Shown one piece after another: positions 55,011 to 64,000 of a stretch of DNA of 64,000 bases; the stretch's first letter is position 1, and each line of letters opens with the position of its first letter. Position numbers and translations under genes: made by a program. The notes beneath the pieces are model-generated. The model was not told the origin of the DNA and searched no databases. It saw only the letters and a list, made by a program, of their open reading frames with translations. This DNA comes from Dactylonectria macrodidyma (taxonomy: Eukaryota; Ascomycota; Sordariomycetes; Hypocreales; Nectriaceae). The stretch covers positions 992,001-1,056,000 of the forward strand of contig JAGMUV010000022.1 in the NCBI GenBank assembly GCA_020744425.1, read 5' to 3'.

Positions 55011-56691
55011 TTATAAAAACTCTGCCCATAAACCGGTTCTCGAGTCGGTCTTTGGGCATCGTCTGCGTATAGTGTAGCACTCCCCATCTGCTTGCAAAAT
55101 CGTAGACGTTGGCGTAGTGTTCAATGTGTGAGATGGCTCGCCGGTGGAGAATTTTGGGGCTGACTTTGTTGTTTGCAGAGTAAGCAGTGGCGGCGGCAGA
55201 CGAGGTAGAATCGCGGTATGGGTTATTGAAGTGGTTTGCAATACAGCCAAAAGTGTAGACCTCAAGATTTTGAAGGAGATCTTGCGGAACTTCATTCAGA
55301 AGCCAGTCCAATATTATGCCGCCTTCGATACCGCCCTGCGAGTGCAGGATCAAGATGACCTTCTTGATCCCTCGCCGGTATAGTGCCTTTTTCACAAGGA
55401 CATAACATTCCCGAATGTCAGGTGTGGCGTAGAACAGGGCACGCTGGATTAGACATTGAACGAGGTCAAATACAACGCCAGACCTAGTAAATGTTAGACT
55501 CCTGCGTAATCTGCATTTTTGGATTATATGTGTAGGTAGTGGTGGATGGACAAGAATGTGATAAGAGAGTCTATACATACGTCTTGTTATGGACACCAAC
55601 CACTGGACGGTGGAATGTCCGCGAGAGACGATCAACATTATTCTGAAGCCAGTTCTTTCTGATCCGACGAGACAATAGTTAGTTGTATTTTGTGTCCGAG
55701 TTGTCCAAGGAAGAAGTATGGATTACCCGACGCAAATTCCATTAAGGAAAATCCAGTATTCGTCGTCATGAGGTTCCCATGTTCTTGAAAAGTGGTCTTC
55801 GATAGACTTGAGCCCGTCTTCAGGAATGCCACCATTGAGAAGGCGGCACACCAGAACATTCAATCCAAGAACTACTCCAACACATAAAATAAAGAGCGAT
55901 ACTGGAAGGTACGCCATAAACGGGAGAGAAATTAAAAAACCTAGCTGGATGATAAAAAGGACACAATGAAGAGCGAGGTCTCGGAGGTTAGCTAGCGAAG
56001 GGTATAGCTCATCCATAGGTCCGGTAGGATATGGAAAGAGGGGCAAGAAAATGCATGGTAGGTAAATAATGTTGCGGAAGAAGAGTTTGATGTCGTTAGT
56101 GAACAACTGCCAAGGTGACCCGGTGTACGCGAGGGGACGCTCCGTCTCTCCTCCGATCTGCGAACCAAAGAACTCAGCCGAGGAGGCAAGGTGGGCAGGC
56201 ATTTTGGCGGCTTAACGAGGTTTTGATTATACCAAGATTTCTAAAGCGACCGTTGGATTAAATTTCTAGTATGACTGGCTTAATATACTGACTACTGTGC
56301 ATACTGTCACGTGTTTCCAGTAAGGTTAATAGAGATATTACGAAAGGGGTTCTAGTCACATGCCACAGGCCTAATTGCAGCTTGCGAACGCAAATCAAAT
56401 CTACCTAGCCAGACGGTCTAGCCGGCAGTGTAGTACTGAAACTCTCAATACGCAAGTCTTCCTAATGGCGTCGAGGAACTTCCGCTAGAGCGGGCCGTCA
56501 TCGTACAGCAGTCGACTTAATACACCTCCTGTAAGCTTTACGGTTGTGTAAGATGGGACTCCTGGCTGCTTACATTCAGCCAGCCCCGCACCAAAAGAAC
56601 GTCAATGAGGGATATTACACAGCTTGTCCAACAGTCTTGATCTTGCAGCTGAAAATGGGTGGCATATTCTGTCGACCAATTCGCTCCAACA

Positions 56692-57099
56692 TTTCTCACT
56701 CTGGCCTACAGTCTGCCGTGTCACCTACTCTCCAATAAATCTCACATGCATTTCTTATTCTGACATGTGAAAGTATGCATACATCAGAGCCGGGCTCTGG
56801 GCTTACAAGAGCCGCAGAGTACGCCAGCTTTTAGCCTCGTATTTGCTAACAGCTAACTAAACCTTCCTTACGGTCCTAAGCTCTAAATATTGACTTTATG
56901 GCTAAAATAGTTAGCTTCTTCTTTCGTCAGACTGACTCTAATCTTTCTCACCCTGGGCTACAGTCTGCCGCATTACCTACTCCTCCAATAAATCTCACAT
57001 GCATTTGCTATCCTGACATGTGAAAGTACACATACGACAGAGATGGGCTGTGAGCTGATATGAGCCGCAGAATGAGTCAGCGTATGTCCTCGTATTTGC
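56692..57099. repeat. Two direct copies of a 155-bp segment
   Basis: Copies at 56692-56846 and 56943-57099 share TTTCTCAC.CTGG.CTACAG, CAATAAATCTCACATGCATT, TGACATGTGAAAGTA and CCTCGTATTTGC. They differ mainly by transitions. The spacing is about 250 bp, suggesting an old tandem duplication. Confidence 0.8.
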
Positions 57100-57531
57100 A
57101 GACTGTAGGTCAGCTTAACAATAATCTCAAAACGCCTTATTTCCTTTTAGCCTTATATTACCCGGGCGATGGTGTGGAAAGATCGAGACTATGACCTATA
57201 ATATTTTCCTTGGCGAACGGTTCTCTATTCACATATTAAAGCTTGATTTAATCATTTCCGCGGAAATCGCCGTTCGTTACGCCAGCAGCCAGTATCAAGA
57301 GTGGCTTTCGTATTGCATACGCATCAGAAGCTTGGATGAGGCTAACAAGCTCGATACGTTCACTGCCACCATGCTTCGCTGCTTTTCCGGCGTTGTGTAT
57401 ATTGATAAGGAATGGACGTATGAGGAATAGCAACTACGCTGTTAGTTACCCCTAGTTACTGTAGGGAATATCAAGCGAATGTTAACACGATACATACACA
57501 CTTGGGGTCTCTTACGTCCAGGGCGAAACCG

Positions 57532-57593
57532 GATGGCGCTAAACCGCCATCTCCTTTATTTATTTTTGCTTGGCACCTACAGCTAGTGCCAAG
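57532..57593. repeat. Two adjacent hairpins
   Basis: GATGGCG (57532-57538) pairs with CGCCATC (57545-57551) around a 6-base loop. CTTGGCAC (57569-57576) pairs perfectly with GTGCCAAG (57586-57593) around a 9-base loop. Both stems are GC-rich. No role is known. Confidence 0.5.
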
Positions 57594-57629
57594 TTTTGTT
57601 GGTGACTTCACGAGTCAGAGTAATGTAAT

Positions 57630-57805
57630 ATCTCAGATATGAGCACGATTTCGAATGCAGTTGACACTGTCACCGCCGACAGGGGTAGTCACGTCCACAT
57701 CGTTAACAACATCTTATAGAACAGAAGATCGCTGCCTGGCAGACTTACGATCGACCGATCCCCGTCACGACAAGACGCGCATCGAGCAGACCAAGGGACC
57801 ACTAT
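57630..57805 (+). pseudogene. NACHT-type NLR remnant (linker before the P-loop)
   Basis: The plus strand gives STISNAVDTVTADRGSHVHI, VNNIL, a stop, and then CLADLRSTDPRHDKTRIEQT-KGPL. DPR.DK.RI..TKG is the conserved linker just before NACHT; the intact gene has DPRDDKKRIQDTKGG. Nothing of the NTPase follows. Confidence 0.72.
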
Positions 57806-58699
57806 GTTAAAGTCGCTTTGGGCTGTCCGCTCCGTGCGAAGTCAGGAGTGGATAACATGGGCCGTTTCGTGAAGATCTTTCATGTACAGTTAGTCAGTGC
57901 TGCAGGCGGGTGTTTGGACCGTGTCGCGTCCTAGTCCGGTGCGTAACTTCATTCGCTCATGGAGGTGCATTGTGGTTCGCCGTGCCCGGTGTCGTGCTGC
58001 CACCGCTGTAAACATGTCGCGTCCGCAGCAGGACTGAACCGCAACGATGTGAGATGTTATAGCGCACCATAAGCAGAAACACAGCCATCTTTAGGATAAG
58101 CATAAACTACATAATTGACAGACAATTACAGTAAATGTGAGGTCACGACACATATGTATCCGGCCGCGGAACAGTTCATTTCGTGTTTAGCACTCACTCG
58201 TCATCCAACTCTTCGCCGCTATTAGCGAAGCGTTTGTTCATACAGACCGCGTCCGACCGTGGTTAGGCGGTCACAAACAGCAAAATGGCGACAACCGGAA
58301 TAAAGAATCGCAGCTCCGTCTGTAAGCAAACGTATCTCACCATCTAACTCATCTAGCAGCTTCGTCTTCACACAACTTCAAAATCGTAATGAATCCAGCG
58401 ACGACTTTATTCCTCTATAGATGCCATTTCCTGCCAGACATTGGCCACTTTGGGCAACTGGTATGTAACTGGCGGCATTCGGCTTTTTATCATTGCGAGG
58501 TAAGATTAGGCATCAACCTGCATAACCTCGTGACGAATGTTGAGGTCGAACGGGATGTGGGGAGGCGATAAACCACATACAGCTCAGCTCTGCCACAAAG
58601 GCGGCTGGATTGGCAACAGGCTATTCTCTTTAGCCCTCTTTTCCCTTGAAAGTTTTTCCATGTCATTAAACCTAGCTTCATTCCTTAAGGCTCTTTTGG
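57806..58699. other. No supported gene
   Basis: Short frames only. It may include the rest of the copia-like element on the minus strand, but I see no reverse-transcriptase motif and no terminal repeats. Confidence 0.4.
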
Positions 58700-59254
58700 G
58701 CTGTGCTGTCTGCACAATAGCCTGAGTGTAGGTCCGTCTTCGTGAGGCGGGATGGAACAGGGATGACGTATTGGGACTCTCCCTTATATCTGATGAGATA
58801 GTCCATGTGAGCTCTTTGCGTAAATGGACTCATGGATTTATGTGATTTAATGTGTTCCAACGCATCCGTGGTCATCAGATATGCTACACAGCTAAAGACA
58901 CCGATGTGAGACCATGAGGGCCTTATATCCTGAGGGAAATGACTGAATGCTTTAACGTTGTCACGGATTCAGCCCCACTAAAGCTGATACGGTGTGATCC
59001 ATCCATCTGTTGTTTTTCTCATAGGGCGTACGATTCGTGAGGTAGACGGCTGTGCGATAAATATCTGATGCTAGCTCTTTAGGGAGGCCTGACTCTGCTA
59101 TCATAGACCTTCCCTTGGTCTTGATGGCTTTTCCTGGGACCTCGGCGCCGCCATTCTGGGTGGGCGTCGATGGGGTTGATTCGTAAACCTCAATTCCTTC
59201 GTGGTTGAAGGTCCCTCTTTGTTCCATTGTAAGTAGGGATTTCTCACCCCACAC
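58700..59254 (-). mobile_element. Ty1/copia-type integrase fragment
   Basis: The minus strand reads STPSTPTQNGGAEVPGKAIK, where the Glu of QNGGAE is the last acidic residue of the DDE triad. It continues TKGRSMIAESGLPKELASDI, YRTAVYLTNRTPYEK and, further on, VFSCVAYL with SPFTQRAHMDYLIRYKGES, the post-integrase region of copia Pol. Small frame breaks occur and no reverse transcriptase or LTR is visible. Confidence 0.85.
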
Positions 59255-59410
59255 CTATGTGATTGGGCTGTTAATTAGTACGCATTGGATTATAATGGTT
59301 AGTTGTCAGGTTGTAACATGTGTTTTTTTTAGCAATATGATTATTAAAGACCAGAGGATGAAAGAGAGTTCATTTCTTAAAATGATATTCAATTAGCATG
59401 ATATTATTGA

Positions 59411-59456
59411 TCGTAAACTGACCTGAGATGCTCGATGTAATGAGCATCCATTCTAG
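59411..59456. repeat. Short dispersed repeat shared with 1.4 kb
   Basis: TCGTAAACTG..CTGAGATGCTCGATG and AATGAGCATCCATTCTAG match 1395-1440. The location beside the copia fragment suggests a retroelement origin. Confidence 0.45.
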
Positions 59457-59769
59457 TACATGTAATCTCCAAGGCACCCATAACTATCACCCGGCATGTC
59501 TCTTCGCTACAAATCAAGCCCCATCCTCCCTTGTCGCTCTCCCCCTTCTGCATAGGCTTCCCGCACAAATGGTCATGTCGACTCACGGTGCCTGGGGGAG
59601 ATCGTTGGCGCCTGGAGTGAGCGCTCCTGGTCTCAAACACTCGAGATACTCGAATCTAATCTACACATCTCGCTGTTCTCGTTTGAAAGACTCTAAAATT
59701 TCCTCCACCCTGGCCCACCCATTTCCAATTGCCCACGAGGTCGCGTCGCCGCCGCTATCGCCCTTTCAG

Positions 59770-60960
59770 AGCTCATGCAGTTTGGCAATTGGCTTGATAG
59801 CTTCCTCGGAATCTTGGTCCGGTGGGAAATTCTCTTCAATACCACGATTCTGCACCTCATCAGCTTCAACCTCGATTACTACTGGAGTCGAGACCGAAGT
59901 AACTCCAATGCTCTAGAGGTGAGTTGACCGAAAGTCATAGGCCCTGTCCGTCTGATCATGTTCTAATGAGTCAAAGAAGAAGCAGCTGGACCCCGCTAAT
60001 CTTTCCGAGAGAGATTGCGTCGCTATTCCAGCCGATGCTAGGGACTTTTCTTTACGCAATTATATCGGCTATATAATTTACGCGCCGCTATACTTGGGGG
60101 GCCTCATTCTCACCTTTAATGATTACATCTCACAGCAAAAGTACCGTTCCGCCACTATCGAAACACCACGTACAATCCGATACGGCATCCGTTTCCTCCT
60201 GGTGTTCGTGGCCATAGAGATTGCTCTTCACTTTGACTATGTAGGCGCAATCAGCAAGGCGTGGCCGGAATAGCATTCCTACACTGCCACTCAGCTGAGC
60301 CTACTGTCCTTTTTCAATCTACACATCATCTGGCAGAAGCTTCTGCTCCCCTGGCGACTGTTCCGATTCTGGGCGCTCGCCGACGGCATTGACCCGCCGG
60401 AGAACATGGTTCGATGCGTGAGCAACAACTTTAGCACCCAGATGTTTTGGCGCGCGTGGCATCGCTCATACTACCGGTGGTTGATTCGATACATATACGG
60501 GCCCTTGGGAGGCTCCTCGTTCCGCACCTGGAGAGCCATGGCTAAGTCTATCGTGACGTACTTGGCCGTGTTCACGTTCGTGGCCCTGTGGCACGACATC
60601 AAGCTGCGGCCTCTCATCTGGGGATGGCTGATTGTGCTCTTCATGATCCCTGAGTGGACAGCCGCCTACCTGTTCCCCAAGCGGGACTGGGAGCACCGCC
60701 CTACCGCGTACCGGATGTTGTGCTGTGTGGGTTGTGTGGGCAACGTCCTGATGATGATTTCCGCCAATCTCGTTGGCTTTGCGCGGCGGTCCCCGGCATC
60801 GTGCAAGAGCTATCACGCACCTCCAGCTGTCTGTTCGACCTACAACGGCCACCTCGGCATCTCTTTGAGCCTTACTCTCGATAAGCTTAGTAGTAGTGGC
60901 CCCCCTGCCAGTTGCGGCGGCCTTGCCACTTTCTTCTACATAGTAGAATGTAACTTATGC
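59770..60960 (+). pseudogene. GUP1: GUP1-like MBOAT O-acyltransferase fragment
   Basis: The plus strand reads NWLDSFLGILVRWEILFNTT, SFNLDYYWSRDRS, an intron at about 59919-59976, then KKQLDPANLSERD, YIIYAPLYLGGLILTFNDYI, RTIRYGIRFLLVF, LSLLSFFNLHIIWQKLLLPW, GIDPPENMVRCVSNNFSTQM, FWRAWHRSYYRWLIRYIYGP and TFVALWHDIKLRPLIWGWLI with the MBOAT catalytic His. GUP1 is an ER multispanning acyltransferase that remodels GPI anchors. The 5' third is missing, an in-frame TAG occurs at 60271 where the family has Trp, and the 3' end is frameshifted after NLVGFA. It is a partial, dead duplicate. The parental gene should lie elsewhere. Confidence 0.87.
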
Positions 60961-61005
60961 TAAGAGCTTCTTGCTGTCAAGTAAGAAGTGGCTCCAATCT
61001 TATAG

Positions 61006-61329
61006 CTACTCCGCCGCATATGACCACTGAATATCTAACTTTGGAAATCGCTTAGTTATACTGCTCGTCTTTCGATCGGTTACAGATAGAATGATCTTCA
61101 TCTCAGCAGGCTCCCAAGGCTTTAGGCTCTTTTCTACAGCGGCTTGTAACTTCGATCGTAGGACATGTTTCCAAAACTTTCGTGGCGAGATCACCACACC
61201 TAGTTCCGATTCACCCGATTTCTGCCTATTATTCACCGATAACTTCCATTCCACGTAATACCGTATGTAGTCGGGCGGCTGCTCGTTGTACGGGAGTGCT
61301 GGTCTCCAATCAGTGTAAGGGACGATCAA
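61006..61329 (-). CDS. Hypothetical protein fragment
   Basis: A 107-codon frame (Met-Ile-Val-Pro-Tyr-Thr-Asp-Trp to Ser-Tyr-Ala-Ala-Glu) with DYIRYYVEWKLSVNNRQ and VISPRKFWKHVLRSKLQAAV. It resembles a recurrent fungal protein of unknown function with a YVEWK...NNR core that often lies near repeats, as far as I remember. The frame may be only one exon of it. Confidence 0.4.
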   Translation of the reverse strand: MIVPYTDWRPALPYNEQPPDYIRYYVEWKLSVNNRQKSGESELGVVISPRKFWKHVLRSKLQAAVEKSLKPWEPAEMKIILSVTDRKTSSITKRFPKLDIQWSYAAE

Positions 61330-63107
61330 AAGGCCGGTTCCGGCGGGTCTCAGTTGGCTCCTTCGGGTTAGTGTGGTTTGCTGGAAAGCCTCGTCGTCAG
61401 AATCGAGTAGATCGCAGGTTGAGGCTCGCTCGCATCGTCACTAGACCAGCCATCTATAGAGCTGTCCGCATCCATGGTCGTCAGTTAGTGCTTTATCGCA
61501 GAAAGTCAGCTGGGAGTTGCGTACTGGTGAGCGCCTCTAATCCGGCCCCCCACGGTCGCTCCGCTCCCGAGAGGGGTCAGTGACTCACAAAAAGTCCCCT
61601 TGATTCGCAAAATTTGATACTTAGCCCTAACCTTATTTTACTAAGAAGGGAGGTATCTTAACCCTAACCCTCATAAGATTTAAAAAGCTAATATTAATAT
61701 TATATTAAATTGTTTTTTAAAATTAAATTAATTTATTGTGTAATAAAGGCTATTTATCAAATTCTTACCTGAATGAATTTCTTTTTAACTAGCTATTTAT
61801 ATCTAAATCTTAGAATGTTGCGAATTAAGGGGACATTTGGTGTAACGGGCTGTGCCCGTAGGTGGCCTCGGGAACCCTCGGCCTTTCGTGGCCCACTTTT
61901 ACTTTTAAGCCACCATGACGAGTATATTTATGGATGGACCTCCTCTACTCTCTTTTCCTTCTTCTTCTTCTTTCCTTAAGTTTGGTATACTCTGTAGAGT
62001 GGCCTAGCTAGTTGCAATATACTACCTTGAGACCGTTACAGTCCGAGGCGTGAGTTGATCGATCGAGCGGATCAGGATATCGTAGTGAGCAATGTAGGTC
62101 ACGGTCTGGTAATGTGCAAAGGGTAGTTTGTGTAACCAAGTGTGTTAATAGCTGGGCCGTCATCTATCTACGAAAGTGCTAAACGAACGTGTAATACTGT
62201 GGTGATCAATGCAGTGATCACAGTGATCGTATAAGTGATCGCCAAAATCACTTGTCTTCTGATGTAATCACGTCCATAATTGGAAGAATAGTGGGGGGTG
62301 ACATGGCTCTCCCAGTCCCGCTACATATTTGGGTCTGACTGGCATACGCCCCCCTTGGTTTCTTGCCTATCCATGTTTTTTTTAACCCCGCTTGCCTGTC
62401 TCCGTAGCTAGCCTGAATCGAGGCGGCTTGTGGCTAATGCAAATCGGATTGTCGCTCGAACGGCCTTCATGTTTGGTGTCCATTTTTGGTCATCGGATGA
62501 TGATTTCCCTCCAAGATAGAGAGGACATATACTTACAGTGGGGTGCGGGTCCAGCGTCAGTAGCCCATTATTGTAATTTTGTCAAAAGTGCCCAAAAACG
62601 GACCAACTGTGGCGCATGCACAGTGCACGACTCGTGCCGACATTACCCCTGCCATCTCTTAACCCTAACAGCTTCTGGTGCCTTGCCATTCGAGCATCAA
62701 AATAGTTCGTCTTATGACCAACTTGTGACTGCTTACACCTCGAAAGATTGACCTTGATTATCCCAATGTCCGTTTTTGACCAAGAGCTATGTATAACCAG
62801 CGAGCTTACACATGCACCCTATTGACGAGCACGTAAAATACGTATCGATTATAGCAACTTTCAAGTTCAGTTTCCCAGATGCCTTAACTATGAATGAAGA
62901 GGCATATCGGTCTAAGCCCCATCATGCTAGATGTAGTTCCTGTCATGTGCACTGTATTCATCCCTGTCCTCGAACAAACAGTAAGTACTGTTTCATAAGT
63001 GTAGAGACATTGCGTAGCCGCTAAGTAAAAAAATTAAGAACTCACCCCCTTTGATAACCAGGCCGGATTCATGTCAACAATCTGACAAAGACAAGTACGT
63101 TTACGAC
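61330..63107. other. No supported gene; AT-rich block with telomere-like motifs
   Basis: AT-rich from about 61615 to 61800. TTAGCCCTAACCTTA (61621-61635) and TTAACCCTAACCCTCA (61658-61673) resemble the CCCTAA telomere repeat but occur only in one or two units. Frames at 61182-61583 and 62392-62751 have no motifs. Confidence 0.4.
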
Positions 63108-64000
63108 TTAACGATCGCTGCCCGAGACGTCACTTTCGCCTCGGGTCTTCTCCAAGCTCTCATAACAGTCCTGTAGTAGGTCCCTTGATAGCTGTCGACT
63201 AGGGTCGTCCTCGGCTAATATCTTTGCTTCGATTGCAACCACGCGTTTAAGTATCTCAATAGCATCCTTAATCCGTCGGTCATTGAGGTATGCTCTTGCA
63301 AGTTCGTGCTCTGATACCAGTCGAGAGTGGTCTTTCTCGTCTAGTGTCTCCTTCTGAACTGCCACCACGTGCTCGAATATCTCGATAGCATCCTCGATCC
63401 GTCGGTCATCGAGGTATGCTCTTGCAAGTTCGTGCTCTGATACCAGTCGAGAGTGGTCTTTCTCGTCTAGTATCTCCTTCTGAACTGCCACCACGTGCTC
63501 TAATATCTCGATAGCATCCTCGATCCGTCGGTCGTTGAGGTATGCACTTGCAAGTGCGTGCTCCGATGCCAGTCGAGAGTGGTCTTTCTCGTCTAGTGTC
63601 TCCTTCCGAATTACTACCACGTGCTCTAATATCTCGATAGCATCCTCGATCCGTCGGTCGTCGAGGTATGCACTTGCAAGTGCGTGCTCTGATGCCAGTC
63701 GAACACCATCTGTTTCGGGATGAAGGCCCTGTCTCCACCAGCACACCTCCTCAAAACACTTTATCGCTTCTTTGAATCGTCTGTCTGCTTCAAAGGAGTC
63801 TCCAACCTTTTCAAACAGATGATAAGTTTGATCTGTCTTATTCTTATAATTTCGACTTAGCAGCTGCATCGCATGTGGCAGATACTCCCTTCTCAAGTCA
63901 TGGTGAGCATCGTTTTTTGCAGGGAACCTCGCTGCAAGGTGACATATCACATCGCTCGCCACCTGCCCGTCCGGGTCCTGTTTTCCAAGCCAGCCTCGCG
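63108..64000 (-). CDS. TPR-type NLR, 3' part; runs off the right edge
   Basis: The frame is open from the window edge (ARLAWKQDPDGQVASDVICH) to a stop at 63108. A helical lead-in (HLAARFPAKNDAHHDLRREY) is followed by near-identical 42-residue TPR units: DAIEILEHVVAVQKEILDEK, DHSRLVSEHELARAYLDDRR and relatives, four or more copies. This is the C-terminal sensor array of fungal NB-ARC or NACHT NLRs, with ARLAWK...HLA being the usual transition region. The upstream nucleotide-binding and effector domains would lie beyond 64000. High repeat identity suggests concerted evolution, as in the WD40 array at 47 kb. The last unit (ILAEDDPSRQLSRDLLQDCY) is more diverged, as caps usually are. Confidence 0.82.
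   Translation of the reverse strand, partial: RGWLGKQDPDGQVASDVICHLAARFPAKNDAHHDLRREYLPHAMQLLSRNYKNKTDQTYHLFEKVGDSFEADRRFKEAIKCFEEVCWWRQGLHPETDGVRLASEHALASAYLDDRRIEDAIEILEHVVVIRKETLDEKDHSRLASEHALASAYLNDRRIEDAIEILEHVVAVQKEILDEKDHSRLVSEHELARAYLDDRRIEDAIEIFEHVVAVQKETLDEKDHSRLVSEHELARAYLNDRRIKDAIEILKRVVAIEAKILAEDDPSRQLSRDLLQDCYESLEKTRGESDVSGSDR

Larger units (their letters stand above)
53623..56202 (-). pseudogene. Fungal alpha/beta hydrolase gene split by a DNA-element insertion
   Basis: Exons 56202-55727, 55658-55581 and 55483 onward encode a protein with hydrophobic segments at about 45-130. A lipase-like core follows: DEYWIFLNGICVGKNWLQNN, RPVVGVHNKT, VVFDLVQCLIQRALFYATP, the elbow VILILHSQGGIEGG, LEVYTFGCIANHF, HIEHYANVYDFASRWGVLH and NRFMGRVF. 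At that point a 973-bp element (54038-55010) interrupts the third exon. The frame resumes at 54029 as NPRAGHQFNQHYLGTIFPLD and ends at 53623. Removing the element and one 8-bp duplication gives a continuous frame, so the gene was intact until recently. As it stands, translation ends inside the element about 15 residues past the junction (IRELIGGHDVFDTGA), losing the terminal GHQFNQHY histidine. It is related to the hydrolase at 40.3 kb. Confidence 0.85.
56203..57629. other. No supported gene; tandem repeat pair and hairpins
   Basis: It contains a duplicated 155-bp segment and two hairpins, listed separately. An open frame at 57191-57430 (79 codons, SAEIAVRYASSQYQEWLSYC) has no motif I recognise. 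Confidence 0.45.

Noticed and set aside
61621..61673. Telomere or interstitial telomere tract
   Set aside because: Only one or two CCCTAA-like units occur and similar words appear singly elsewhere (for example near 6280 and 62660).

Overview
This is a gene-poor, repeat-rich window from a filamentous ascomycete (Pezizomycotina). The evidence is short 47-97 nt introns with GT..AG ends and CTAAC/CTGAC-type branch sites, fungal-only NLR (STAND) families, Tad-like LINE, pogo/Fot-like and copia remnants, and in-frame stops that look like repeat-induced point mutation (RIP: CAA/CAG to TAA/TAG, TGG to TAG). The species cannot be named from the sequence alone. The mix of NLR debris, transposons and a few intact accessory genes suggests a fast-evolving accessory or subtelomere-like compartment.

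Layout. 0-7.6 kb: one C2H2 zinc-finger gene (2.1-3.2 kb) in otherwise unassigned DNA. 7.6-13.2 kb: a complete but RIP-inactivated 2.8-kb pogo-type transposon with TA target duplication has landed in a TPR-repeat gene; a frameshifted NB-ARC/TPR NLR remnant follows. 14.8-23.6 kb: a truncated APH-type kinase cut by a small hAT-like element, two LINE ORF1 pieces, an unusual fusion of a fungal STAND N-terminal domain to a degenerate G-protein alpha subunit, and a decayed intron-bearing copy of part of a Syp1-type F-BAR gene directly behind LINE ORF1.

25.1-36.3 kb is the best-preserved functional block: an intact 14-exon linoleate diol synthase-like (Ppo) dioxygenase-P450 fusion, a divergently transcribed DUF2235 (Tle1-like) alpha/beta hydrolase, and an intact lipoxygenase with C-terminal isoleucine. 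Together they could release and oxygenate C18 fatty acids, so this is a candidate oxylipin gene island. 36.7-39.6 kb holds fragments of a Fot-type transposase, a PNP_UDP NLR domain and another STAND N-terminal domain.

40.3-51.3 kb: a single-exon alpha/beta hydrolase, an intact 1540-residue NACHT-WD40 NLR of the HET-E/HNWD type with twelve WD40 repeats of exactly 126 nt, and an intact acyl-protein thioesterase. 51.6-60.9 kb: WD40 and NACHT debris, a second hydrolase gene interrupted by a 973-bp element with a perfect 8-bp target duplication, copia integrase debris, and a RIP-like GUP1 (MBOAT) fragment. 63.1-64 kb: the 3' part of a TPR-type NLR that runs off the right edge.

Exon models were built by hand. 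They are well supported where the summed exon length is a multiple of three and the family motifs join across every intron: the Ppo gene, lipoxygenase, DUF2235, NACHT-WD40 and thioesterase. Family assignments rest on remembered motifs, not on database searches.
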